Origin: an uncultured Bacillota bacterium
Lineage (GTDB): Bacteria; Bacillota; Clostridia; Peptostreptococcales; Anaerovoracaceae
DNA length: 6,734 nucleotides
Reading direction: 5' to 3'
Assembly: GCA_946546075.1 (NCBI GenBank)
Contig: CAMNNV010000068.1
Coordinates: 1 to 6,734 of the forward strand
Made by a program: the position numbers and the translations under genes
Shown: piece by piece, positions 1-4,673 of the stretch
How positions within the stretch are numbered: the first letter of the stretch is position 1
Layout of the letters: every line of letters begins with the position of its first letter
Notes under the pieces: model-generated
Database searches by the model: none
Told to the model about the DNA's origin: nothing
Seen by the model: only the letters and a program-made list of their open reading frames with translations

Positions 1-215
1 CGGATAGTAACTGTCCCGCAAATGTGCTTCGTTCGCTCGATTCGCTGCCCCGAAGAGCCCGGCTCCCAAAAGGCCTGATCAGATGGAAGGCTGATGCTTT
101 TCTCTTTTTTATTAATATAATTGGCAGGGCCAGCGTTAGTCAACGGCAACTTTCTGCTCTTTATGAACTTTTTGAACTTTGACTCTAAAGTGGTTGTCTG
201 ACGCAGGGCTAAATC
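1..215. other. Upstream stretch without a recognisable gene
   Basis: I recognise no gene here. Two plus-strand frames enter open from outside the window: frame 1 closes at TGA 76-78 and frame 3 at TGA 180-182, so either could be the tail of a truncated upstream ORF, but neither translation resembles a family I know. A weak hairpin (ATCAG 78-82 with CTGAT 91-95) precedes a T-rich run at 98-110, which could be a poor intrinsic terminator for an upstream transcript. The GAGC/GCTC dyad at 55-65 is very short. Positions 162-181 hold short direct repeats of the type TGAACTTT. Nothing firmer can be said. Confidence 0.35.
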
Positions 216-244
216 TTGACACCCACATGGTTTTGGGAGAAAAT
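216..244 (+). promoter_or_regulatory. Candidate sigma-A promoter for the HerA-like ATPase gene
   Basis: A perfect -35 hexamer TTGACA (216-221) lies 17 bp before GAAAAT (239-244), which matches 4 of 6 positions of the -10 consensus. Transcription would begin near 251 and give a leader of about 70 nt. A second TTGACA at 246-251 has no good -10 partner. The -35 and spacer are good and the -10 is mediocre, so this is a candidate only. Confidence 0.45.
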
Positions 245-259
245 ATTGACAGGAAACGG

Positions 260-277
260 CCGCGGAGCGTGCCGCGG
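260..277 (+). other. GC-rich hairpin in the leader of the ATPase gene
   Basis: Two copies of CCGCGG (260-265 and 272-277) separated by AGCGTG can pair as a 6-bp hairpin in the predicted 5' leader. They are flanked by two copies of GGAAACG. The hairpin ends 45 nt before the chosen start codon, so it does not cover the ribosome site. A regulatory role is possible but unsupported. Confidence 0.3.
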
Positions 278-322
278 GAAACGTGAAACCTTTGCATGAT
301 AAGAGAAAGTCGAGGGAAGAAC

Positions 323-1930
323 ATGCTTAGAGATAATATGATTTGGATGGGGAACAATGCGGCGGGAGAGCCGGTATCCATCATCCCGAAGATGGCCAAC
401 AGACACGGGCTTGTTGCCGGGGCTACCGGTACCGGTAAAACGGTGACCCTCAAGGTCATGGCTGAGACATTCAGCGATATGGGCATCCCGGTATTCATGG
501 CTGACGTCAAGGGCGACATCGCCGGCATGATGGAGCCGGGCACTGACAGTGAAGATATGCAGAAGCGGATCGAGAAGTTCGGTCTTGCGGAGCACGGATT
601 CGCGTATCAGGGATATCCGGTGAACCTTTGGGATATATACGGCAAAGGCGGCATCCAGCTCAGGACGACGGTTTCCGAGATGGGGCCGATGCTCCTGGGA
701 CGCATCCTGGATCTCAATGAGCTGCAGAGCGACATCCTGACGATCGTGTTCAAGATCGCAGACGATAACGATCTGCTCCTGATCGACACGAAGGATCTCA
801 AGGCGATGCTCACATGGGTCGATGAGCATTCTGCAGAATTCCAGGCCGATTACGGCAAGATCAGCAGCGCATCCATCGGTGTCATCATCAGAGCTGTCGT
901 TGCCCTGGAGACGGCTGGCGGCGACGTGTTCTTCGGTGAGCCGGCTCTGAACATAACGGACTGGATGGCGCAGGAGAACGGCCGCGGGATCATCAACATC
1001 CTGGACAGCTCGAGCCTCATAAACAACGGTAAGCTGTACTCCACATTCCTGCTGTGGCTCCTCTCGGAACTCTTCGAGATGATGCCTGAAGTGGGAGATC
1101 TGGACCAGCCGAAGATGATATTCTTCTTCGATGAGGCACATCTTCTGTTCAACGATGCTCCGAAAGCACTGCTGGATAAGATCGAGCAGGTCGTCAAGCT
1201 CATACGATCGAAGGGCGTGGGCGTTTACTTCTGCACACAGAATCCGCGGGATATCCCGGACGGTGTTCTCGCACAGTTGAGCAACAAAGTGGAGCACGGT
1301 CTCAGAGCATATACGCCGGCAGATCAGAAGGCAGTCAAGGCAGCAGCGGAGTCGTTCCGCGAGAACCCGGAATTCGATACGTATGAGACGATCCTTAATC
1401 TGGGAACAGGCGAAGCCGTCGTCTCCTTCCTCGGTGAGGACGGCATCCCGGGAATGGCCCAGAAAGTGAACATCCTTCCGCCTAGATCGTTTATGGGCGG
1501 CATCAGCGAAGAGAAGCGGGAGCAGAAAGTCAAGGGGAGCATCCTCTACAGCAAGTACGCAGTCGCAGTCGATCCTGATTCGGCCTATGAAGTGCTCCAG
1601 AGAAAAGGCGTAGAAGACGAGGCGGCTAAGGAAGCTGCGAAGGCTGCCGCCGCAGAAGAAAAGGAAGCAGCAAAGGCTGCGGAGAAGGCGGAGAAAGAGG
1701 CGGCAAAAGCTGCCGAGAGAGAAGAGAAGGCCGCCATCAAAGCCGCGGAGAAGGCGGAGCGTGAGCGCAAGCGGGAAGTCCAGAAAGTCGGCAACGCAGT
1801 CCTCGGCACCGTGGGAAGAGAAGTCGGCAAGAAGGTAGGAAAGAACTTCGGATCCTTTGGGAAAACACTTGGAGGAAACTTCGGAGCCACCCTTGCCAGA
1901 GGCCTGTTCAGCACGCTGATCAAGAAATAG
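323..1930 (+). CDS. HerA-like/DUF853 (YjgR-type) P-loop ATPase
   Basis: This is a 535-residue putative cytoplasmic ATPase of the HerA/FtsK-like superfamily, closest in layout to the DUF853 (E. coli YjgR) family. A Walker A motif GATGTGKT lies at residues 33-40 (K39). A Walker B segment ending in FFFDEAH has D270 and E271, followed by the family-typical stretch SKGVGVYFCTQNPRDIP. Residues about 431-489 are a long Ala/Lys/Glu coiled coil, and the last 45 residues are Gly-rich. I chose ATG 323 because AGGGA (313-317) sits just upstream. The in-frame ATG at 296 adds nine residues and has no well-spaced ribosome site. Members are predicted DNA- or protein-translocating motors, but the DUF853 branch has no established substrate. 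No herA-linked nuclease (nurA) gene lies next to it. It appears monocistronic and ends at a terminator shared with the convergent nitroreductase gene. Confidence 0.9.
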   Translation: MLRDNMIWMGNNAAGEPVSIIPKMANRHGLVAGATGTGKTVTLKVMAETFSDMGIPVFMADVKGDIAGMMEPGTDSEDMQKRIEKFGLAEHGFAYQGYPVNLWDIYGKGGIQLRTTVSEMGPMLLGRILDLNELQSDILTIVFKIADDNDLLLIDTKDLKAMLTWVDEHSAEFQADYGKISSASIGVIIRAVVALETAGGDVFFGEPALNITDWMAQENGRGIINILDSSSLINNGKLYSTFLLWLLSELFEMMPEVGDLDQPKMIFFFDEAHLLFNDAPKALLDKIEQVVKLIRSKGVGVYFCTQNPRDIPDGVLAQLSNKVEHGLRAYTPADQKAVKAAAESFRENPEFDTYETILNLGTGEAVVSFLGEDGIPGMAQKVNILPPRSFMGGISEEKREQKVKGSILYSKYAVAVDPDSAYEVLQRKGVEDEAAKEAAKAAAAEEKEAAKAAEKAEKEAAKAAEREEKAAIKAAEKAERERKREVQKVGNAVLGTVGREVGKKVGKNFGSFGKTLGGNFGATLARGLFSTLIKK

Positions 1931-1935
1931 TCATT

Positions 1936-1963
1936 CAAAAACCTGCCCGCGGGCAGGTTTTTT
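1936..1963. terminator. Bidirectional intrinsic terminator between convergent genes
   Basis: The arms AACCTGCC (1940-1947) and GGCAGGTT (1952-1959) pair perfectly around a CGCG loop. Six T follow on the plus strand (1958-1963), and A residues at 1936-1940 supply the U tract for minus-strand transcripts. It therefore serves both the ATPase gene, which ends 5 bp before it, and the nitroreductase gene, which ends just after it. Confidence 0.92.
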
Positions 1964-1971
1964 GTTGCTCA

Positions 1972-2634
1972 TTATTCGAATCCGTACCAGGTGGTGTTGT
2001 CTGCCAGATCTGCTCTCTGGCTAACGACCCTGTTGGCAGGAAAATCAGGATCTTCGTATCCGATGGCGATGCCCACGACGAAACGTTTTCCCTCAGGGAT
2101 ATCCAGGTATTTGCGGATGCCCCTCAGGTAGTTTACGGCCTGCTGCTCCACGCATGTGCCGAGACCGTATTCCATGGCGGCCAGGGTGATGTTCTGGACA
2201 ACAGCGCCCAAGTCGAAATTCGTGGGAGCATCCTCGAGGGAATCATCGGTCATGACGAGGATCACGGCGGGAGCATCGAAGAACCGGAACCCTCTCTGGG
2301 TCCACCATTCTCTTTTCTCGGTGTTCTCTCTTGCGATATCCATCTCAGCGAAAAGCTGCTTGGCGATATCGATCATCCTGCGGCGGTAGATGCCGTCAAG
2401 AGGGGGATCGCTGATATCCTCGGGAACTCCTGTGACGTAGCAGTCGGCATTGTCCGCACCGATCTTTTTCATGATGTCGCCGGTGAGGACGATGAACTCC
2501 CACGGCTGGGAATTGAGAGCCGAAACAGCCCGGGTACCCAGACGAAGGACATCCTCCAGAACTTCCTTTGGTACAGGCTTATCGAGATATCCGCGGATCG
2601 ATTTTCTTTCTAAAATTGCATCTTTTAATTCCAT
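1972..2634 (-). CDS. Nitroreductase family FMN-dependent oxidoreductase
   Basis: This 220-residue protein has the size and motifs of the NfsB/FRP-like nitroreductase fold, a homodimeric FMN enzyme that uses NAD(P)H to reduce nitroaromatics, quinones or other acceptors. The N-terminal ERKSIRGY (R10 and R14) matches the FMN-phosphate binding segment. SALNSQPWEF (38-47, with N41, Q43, W45) is the family signature. The segments FDLGAVVQNITLAAMEYGLGT and VVGIAIGYED are also typical. The start at 2634 is fixed by AGGAGG (2643-2648 on the minus strand), 8 nt upstream. The physiological substrate cannot be read from the sequence. It is divergent from a second predicted flavoprotein gene and shares its promoter palindrome. 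No truncation or missing motif is seen. Confidence 0.93.
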   Translation of the reverse strand: MELKDAILERKSIRGYLDKPVPKEVLEDVLRLGTRAVSALNSQPWEFIVLTGDIMKKIGADNADCYVTGVPEDISDPPLDGIYRRRMIDIAKQLFAEMDIARENTEKREWWTQRGFRFFDAPAVILVMTDDSLEDAPTNFDLGAVVQNITLAAMEYGLGTCVEQQAVNYLRGIRKYLDIPEGKRFVVGIAIGYEDPDFPANRVVSQRADLADNTTWYGFE

Positions 2635-2656
2635 AGTGCGAACCTCCTATGATGTG

Positions 2657-2665
2657 ATTATACCA
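2657..2665 (-). promoter_or_regulatory. Extended -10 promoter of the nitroreductase gene
   Basis: Read on the minus strand this is TGG-TATAAT, a consensus -10 (2662-2657) with the extended TGn element. The -35 region 17 bp upstream (CATTAT) is poor, which is common for extended -10 promoters. The leader would be short, about 15-20 nt before the start codon. Confidence 0.7.
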
Positions 2666-2675
2666 TAATGCGTTG

Positions 2676-2684
2676 TGGTATAAT
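2676..2684 (+). promoter_or_regulatory. Extended -10 promoter of the PNPOx-like/lipoprotein operon
   Basis: TGG-TATAAT gives a consensus -10 (2679-2684) with an extended TGn. The -35 position 17 bp upstream (GATTAT) is weak. It lies 28 bp before ATG 2713, so the leader is about 20 nt and holds the AGGAG ribosome site (2701-2705). It is the mirror image of the promoter driving the nitroreductase gene. Confidence 0.75.
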
Positions 2685-2712
2685 GATTCCATGAAGCGAA
2701 AGGAGAAGATAA

Positions 2713-3105
2713 ATGAAAACGGTATATGATTTCATAAAGAGATGTGGTGTATATTATCTCGCCACCATCGATGGCGATCAGCCGAGAGTTAGACCTTTCG
2801 GGACCATCGATATTTTCGAAGACAAACTGTATATCCAGACAGGTAAAGTCAAGGACGTTGCCCGTCAGATCGATGAGAACCCGAAGGTGGAACTCTCCTG
2901 TTTCGACGGCAGCACCTGGCTGAGGCTGGAAGGAACTCTCGTAGAGGACGACAGGGTAGAAGCGCAGGCCCACATGCTGGATGGCTATCCTGACCTCAAG
3001 GTGCAGTATGAGCCGGGCGATGGAAATACGGTAGTCTATTATTTCAAAGATGCCACGGCGACGTTCACATCCTTCGGTTCCGAACCGATCATAGTCAGGT
3101 TTTAA
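2713..3105 (+). CDS. Pyridoxamine 5'-phosphate oxidase-like (FMN split-barrel) protein
   Basis: This 130-residue protein has the small PNPOx-like flavin split-barrel pattern. The segment YYLATIDGDQPRVRPFG (14-30) is the usual first strand pair and flavin-contacting region. It is followed by LYIQTGKVKDVARQIDENPKVELSCF, the typical phosphate-binding strand and helix, and then WLRLEGT. It is far shorter than true PdxH and lacks the C-terminal substrate region, so it is more likely a NimA/general-stress-type flavoprotein than a vitamin B6 enzyme. AGGAG (2701-2705) sits 7 nt before the start. Its lipoprotein neighbour begins 25 bp after its stop. The divergent nitroreductase is also a predicted FMN protein, which suggests a joint redox or nitro-compound response; that is inference. 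Confidence 0.87.
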   Translation: MKTVYDFIKRCGVYYLATIDGDQPRVRPFGTIDIFEDKLYIQTGKVKDVARQIDENPKVELSCFDGSTWLRLEGTLVEDDRVEAQAHMLDGYPDLKVQYEPGDGNTVVYYFKDATATFTSFGSEPIIVRF

Positions 3106-3130
3106 GCTAGTTTGAAAAAGGGGAAAAGAG

Positions 3131-3664
3131 ATGAAAAGACTTGCGATGATATTGACAGCATGCATTCTTAGTATCGGGATGCTTTGCGCATGCGGCAGCG
3201 ACCAGGAGGCGGCATATGAAGGCCCTGCTCTCACGGATCTCATGGAGTACAAGATACCGGATGGATATGCAGAGTGGAGCACAGAAAGTGCAGGGGGCTA
3301 CGGCACTGCGGTGACCGGCATAGATTTCGCAGAAGACAGCGATGATGAGACTCAGCCGTGCATGTTCCTGGATCTTGAGCAGTACGACGGAGTGCGCACC
3401 TCAGCAGATCTTGAACCGATAGATATGGATGAAGCGAAAGAAGACTCCCAGATCCTAAAGGAAATCGAAGTCGACGGCGAGACAGGATATATCATGGAAG
3501 ATACCTATGATTCGGAGGACGGGGAGTACCGGAACCTGTCCCTTCTGGTAGAGCACGATGGTGCGATCTTCAGTTTCCGATATGATGCACCGAGAACGGA
3601 CCAGACGGACAAAGTGTTCTATCAGTTCATCGATTCCATGAAGTTCAAAGATCAGAATAACTAG
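3131..3664 (+). CDS. Secreted lipoprotein of unknown function
   Basis: This 177-residue protein has a lipoprotein signal peptide: positive MKR, a hydrophobic segment to about residue 17 and a lipobox LCAC with predicted lipidated C21, followed by GSD. The Cys at -2 is slightly unusual but allowed. The mature part of about 156 residues is strongly acidic (runs such as AEDSDDE and DSEDGEY), with no membrane segment. The start YKIPDGYAEWS and the end FSFRYDAPRTDQTDKVFYQFIDSMKF recall small PsbP/Mog1-like beta domains of Gram-positive lipoproteins, but I cannot assign a family. AAGGGG (3118-3123) gives a 7-nt spacing to ATG 3131. It is probably co-transcribed with the PNPOx-like gene and ends 9 bp before a strong terminator. 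Membrane anchoring on the outer face is expected. Confidence 0.85.
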   Translation: MKRLAMILTACILSIGMLCACGSDQEAAYEGPALTDLMEYKIPDGYAEWSTESAGGYGTAVTGIDFAEDSDDETQPCMFLDLEQYDGVRTSADLEPIDMDEAKEDSQILKEIEVDGETGYIMEDTYDSEDGEYRNLSLLVEHDGAIFSFRYDAPRTDQTDKVFYQFIDSMKFKDQNN

Positions 3665-3673
3665 AGATAAAAG

Positions 3674-3714
3674 GGATGACATGCCGGAGTGAATCCGGGA
3701 GTCATCCTTTTTTT
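3674..3714 (+). terminator. Intrinsic terminator of the PNPOx-like/lipoprotein operon
   Basis: GGATGAC (3674-3680) pairs with GTCATCC (3701-3707), and inside it CCGGA (3684-3688) pairs with TCCGG (3694-3698) around the loop GTGAA. A small asymmetric internal loop lies between the two stems. Seven T follow (3708-3714). It insulates the downstream noncoding RNA promoter from read-through. Confidence 0.95.
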
Positions 3715-3751
3715 CATGCGAGCTTGCAAGGTAACTTGAGAAACGCGGAGA

Positions 3752-3817
3752 GGAGAAGTCAATAAATGACAATTTTCAGAAAATTAATAAAAATTGAAAA
3801 ATTCTGTTGACTTCTCC
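3752..3817. repeat. 11-bp inverted repeat with one arm over the -35 box
   Basis: GGAGAAGTCAA (3752-3762) and TTGACTTCTCC (3807-3817) are exact inverted copies 44 bp apart. The proximal arm contains the -35 hexamer TTGACT of the noncoding RNA promoter. Between them lies a 15-bp palindrome AATTTTC-A-GAAAATT (3771-3785) and a very A/T-rich segment. This looks like a two-site operator, or the distal arm could be a vestigial opposing -35. Confidence 0.6.
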
Positions 3818-3835
3818 ATATCCCTATGCTATTAT
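3807..3835 (+). promoter_or_regulatory. Strong sigma-A promoter of the large noncoding RNA
   Basis: The -35 TTGACT (3807-3812) matches 5 of 6. The spacer is exactly 17 bp and the -10 TATTAT (3830-3835) matches 5 of 6, preceded by TGC, an extended -10. The bases from about 3779 to 3803 are nearly all A/T, like an UP element. Initiation is predicted at about 3842. It is one of the best promoters in the window and no protein start with a ribosome site follows it. Confidence 0.88.
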
Positions 3836-4156
3836 ACTTTCACAGAGAGAAATCTCTAAACAGCGCTGATAGTGAAGAAGCTATAGTTTCGATCACGGAC
3901 AAGCTCACAACCTGTCCAGTGACCCTTAGATCGGAAGTGGACAAGTAAGCAGCGAAGCATCAAACGAAAGTGAAACCGCAGAAAACAATGCGGCAGATCC
4001 GGACACGAAGCACCACAGTGGAAACCAACACGAAGCTGCAGGAGAAGATGTGGATAGCGAGCAGCCATCAAGATCTAACACAAGTCAGGAACCATTGGAA
4101 ACCAACAATTGTTCCGGACGACCGCCGGGATAACGGATCAACGGTCTCCACAAGAT

Positions 4157-4235
4157 GGAGCGAAGGCGAACCCGCAGAAAACAATGCGAGAAGAACCGGA
4201 GCGAAGCGGCCGAGCAGAAACCAATGCGAAACCGC
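4157..4235 (+). repeat. Imperfect tandem duplication of about 40 nt inside the RNA
   Basis: GGAGCGAAG occurs at 4157-4165 and 4198-4206. Each copy is followed by an octaloop hairpin of the form GCAGAAAACAATGCGA or GCAGAAACCAATGCGA at almost the same distance (loop starts 40 nt apart, motif starts 41 nt apart). This indicates that one hairpin module arose by local duplication and then diverged, including the A-to-C change in the loop. Confidence 0.6.
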
Positions 4236-4322
4236 AGATCAATCTATCGAGATGGATGCAGGTGGATCGGGAAGACGGCAAAGAGCGTAACTGTAGTAAC
4301 ACGGTGAGAATGTGAGAACGTA

Positions 4323-4396
4323 GCCATAAATCCGCAGAAAACAATGCGGTGGCGGATCACGAAATTTCCTCTCAGAAAACAATGAGAGGTTATGGC
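4323..4396 (+). other. Closed multi-branch module within the RNA
   Basis: GCCATAA (4323-4329) and TTATGGC (4390-4396) form a perfect 7-bp helix. Inside are two octaloop hairpins (4332-4349 and 4368-4389), the second stacked directly against the closing helix with no unpaired base. An alternative pairing ATCCGC (4330-4335) with GCGGAT (4351-4356) would destroy the first octaloop hairpin, so two states are conceivable. Confidence 0.65.
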
Positions 4397-4514
4397 AAAA
4401 GGCACAGATGCACAGGTGGTGATACGGAGGCGCGTAATAGCACGAAACACTAGAAAACAATAATGTTTCGTGGGGAAGCGAGGTTATATAGTGAAGCTTA
4501 AGGTAACTCATAAG

Positions 4515-4553
4515 TAACCCGCCCGGAAGTAGTCTGGGCGGGTTATTTATTTT
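4515..4553 (+). terminator. Intrinsic terminator of the large noncoding RNA
   Basis: TAACCCGCCC (4515-4524) pairs without mismatch with GGGCGGGTTA (4536-4545) across an 11-nt loop, and a T-rich tail TTTATTTT (4546-4553) follows. Strand and position match the promoter at 3807-3835 and define the unit. Confidence 0.93.
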
Positions 4554-4619
4554 GTGTTGCCGGTTTCAGGGGCTCTTGGGAGGTCTTTCTTTTTTGCGGC
4601 GGGGTTTTGCTGGATGATC

Positions 4620-4628
4620 TGCTATGAT
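4620..4628 (+). promoter_or_regulatory. Putative extended -10 promoter of the amidohydrolase gene
   Basis: TGC-TATGAT (-10 at 4623-4628, 5 of 6) has the extended TGn but no good -35 at 16-18 bp. An overlapping alternative -10, TAAAAT (4628-4633), also exists. It lies about 45 bp before the start codon and after the noncoding RNA terminator. Confidence 0.5.
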
Positions 4629-4673
4629 AAAATGCTAGTACACCATTCAAAAAACAAGAGGAGGATCATATAC

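Larger units (their letters stand above)
2657..2684. repeat. 28-bp near-palindrome spanning two divergent promoters; probable operator
   Basis: The outer arms ATTATACCA (2657-2665) and TGGTATAAT (2676-2684) are exact inverted repeats. The inner ten bases TAATGCGTTG carry on the same dyad with mismatches, so 24 of 28 positions are symmetric about 2670/2671. Each arm contains a complete extended -10 promoter, one per direction. A dimeric repressor or activator bound here would control both flanking flavoprotein genes. Part of the symmetry follows from having two identical back-to-back -10 elements, but the symmetric inner bases are not needed for that. Confidence 0.65.
3976..4472 (+). repeat. 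Eight dispersed hairpins sharing the loop GAAA(A/C)CAA
   Basis: Loops at 3981-3988, 4177-4184, 4337-4344, 4375-4382 and 4453-4460 are GAAAACAA. Loops at 4021-4028, 4098-4105 and 4217-4224 are GAAACCAA. Stems differ but pair: CCGCA/TGCGG (3976-3993 and 4332-4349), CCTCTCA/TGAGAGG (4368-4389), GTC-a-GGAAC-c-ATTG with CAAT-t-GTTCC-g-GAC (4084-4119), CGCA/TGCG (4173-4188), and CACGAAACA-c-TA with TA-a-TGTTTCGTG (4441-4472). GCA/TGC (4214-4227) sits inside GCGG/CCGC (4206-4235). The weakest is GTG/CAC (4018-4031). Different stem sequences under one fixed loop indicate selection on loop presentation rather than recent copying. Two C-type loops could alternatively fold as TGG-AAA-CCA. Confidence 0.85.
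3842..4553 (+). ncRNA. Large structured noncoding RNA (about 710 nt) with eight identical-type octaloop hairpins
   Basis: Between a strong promoter and a strong terminator lies about 670 nt with no credible protein gene: the longest plus-strand frame (106 codons from 3970) lacks a ribosome site and encodes unprotein-like sequence. The transcript begins with AGAGA-GAAA-UCUCU (3844-3857), a GNRA-capped hairpin. A second hairpin (UCAC-GGACA 3893-3901 with UGUCC-a-GUGA 3913-3922) follows. Eight hairpins with loop GAAAACAA or GAAACCAA are spread from 3976 to 4472. GCCATAA (4323-4329) pairs with TTATGGC (4390-4396) and encloses two of them. Unpaired parts are A-rich and stems G/C-rich, typical of folded RNA. 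The size and multi-hairpin plan resemble ROOL, GOLLD or OLE, but I cannot confirm any of these and the repeated loop is not one I recognise as their hallmark. Transcript ends are inferred. Confidence 0.85.

Noticed and set aside
1..120. Known small RNA (SRP RNA, 6S, tmRNA or RNase P RNA end)
   Set aside because: I looked for their conserved cores and found none; only a weak hairpin and a T run are present.
209..1297. 362-codon minus-strand ORF opposite the HerA-like ATPase
   Set aside because: It is a shadow frame: it runs through the coding strand of a clear Walker-motif protein, with no ribosome site or recognisable family.
3766..3810. 14-codon ORF preceded by AGGAG at 3751-3755
   Set aside because: No promoter lies upstream after the 3674-3714 terminator, it ends within the -35 box of the RNA promoter, and the purine run is better explained as an arm of the inverted repeat.
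3970..4290. 106-codon plus-strand ORF inside the noncoding RNA region, and the overlapping 68-codon ORF at 4109
   Set aside because: There is no ribosome site before either start, the composition is not protein-like, and the bases are explained by RNA hairpins whose arms cross all frames.
3976..4472. CRISPR-like or CsrB-like array
   Set aside because: The repeats are only about 8 nt plus stems that change, with irregular spacing, so this is not CRISPR. The loops have no GGA core, so CsrA titration is not supported.
4239..4511. Minus-strand ORFs over the 3' half of the noncoding RNA region
   Set aside because: No ribosome site or promoter on that strand was seen, and the U-rich translation simply reflects the A-rich RNA strand opposite.
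4554..4673. 40-residue N-terminal extension of the amidohydrolase
   Set aside because: It would overlap the promoter and the RNA terminator tail, has no ribosome site and is not homologous-looking, whereas ATG 4674 has AGGAGG at ideal spacing.
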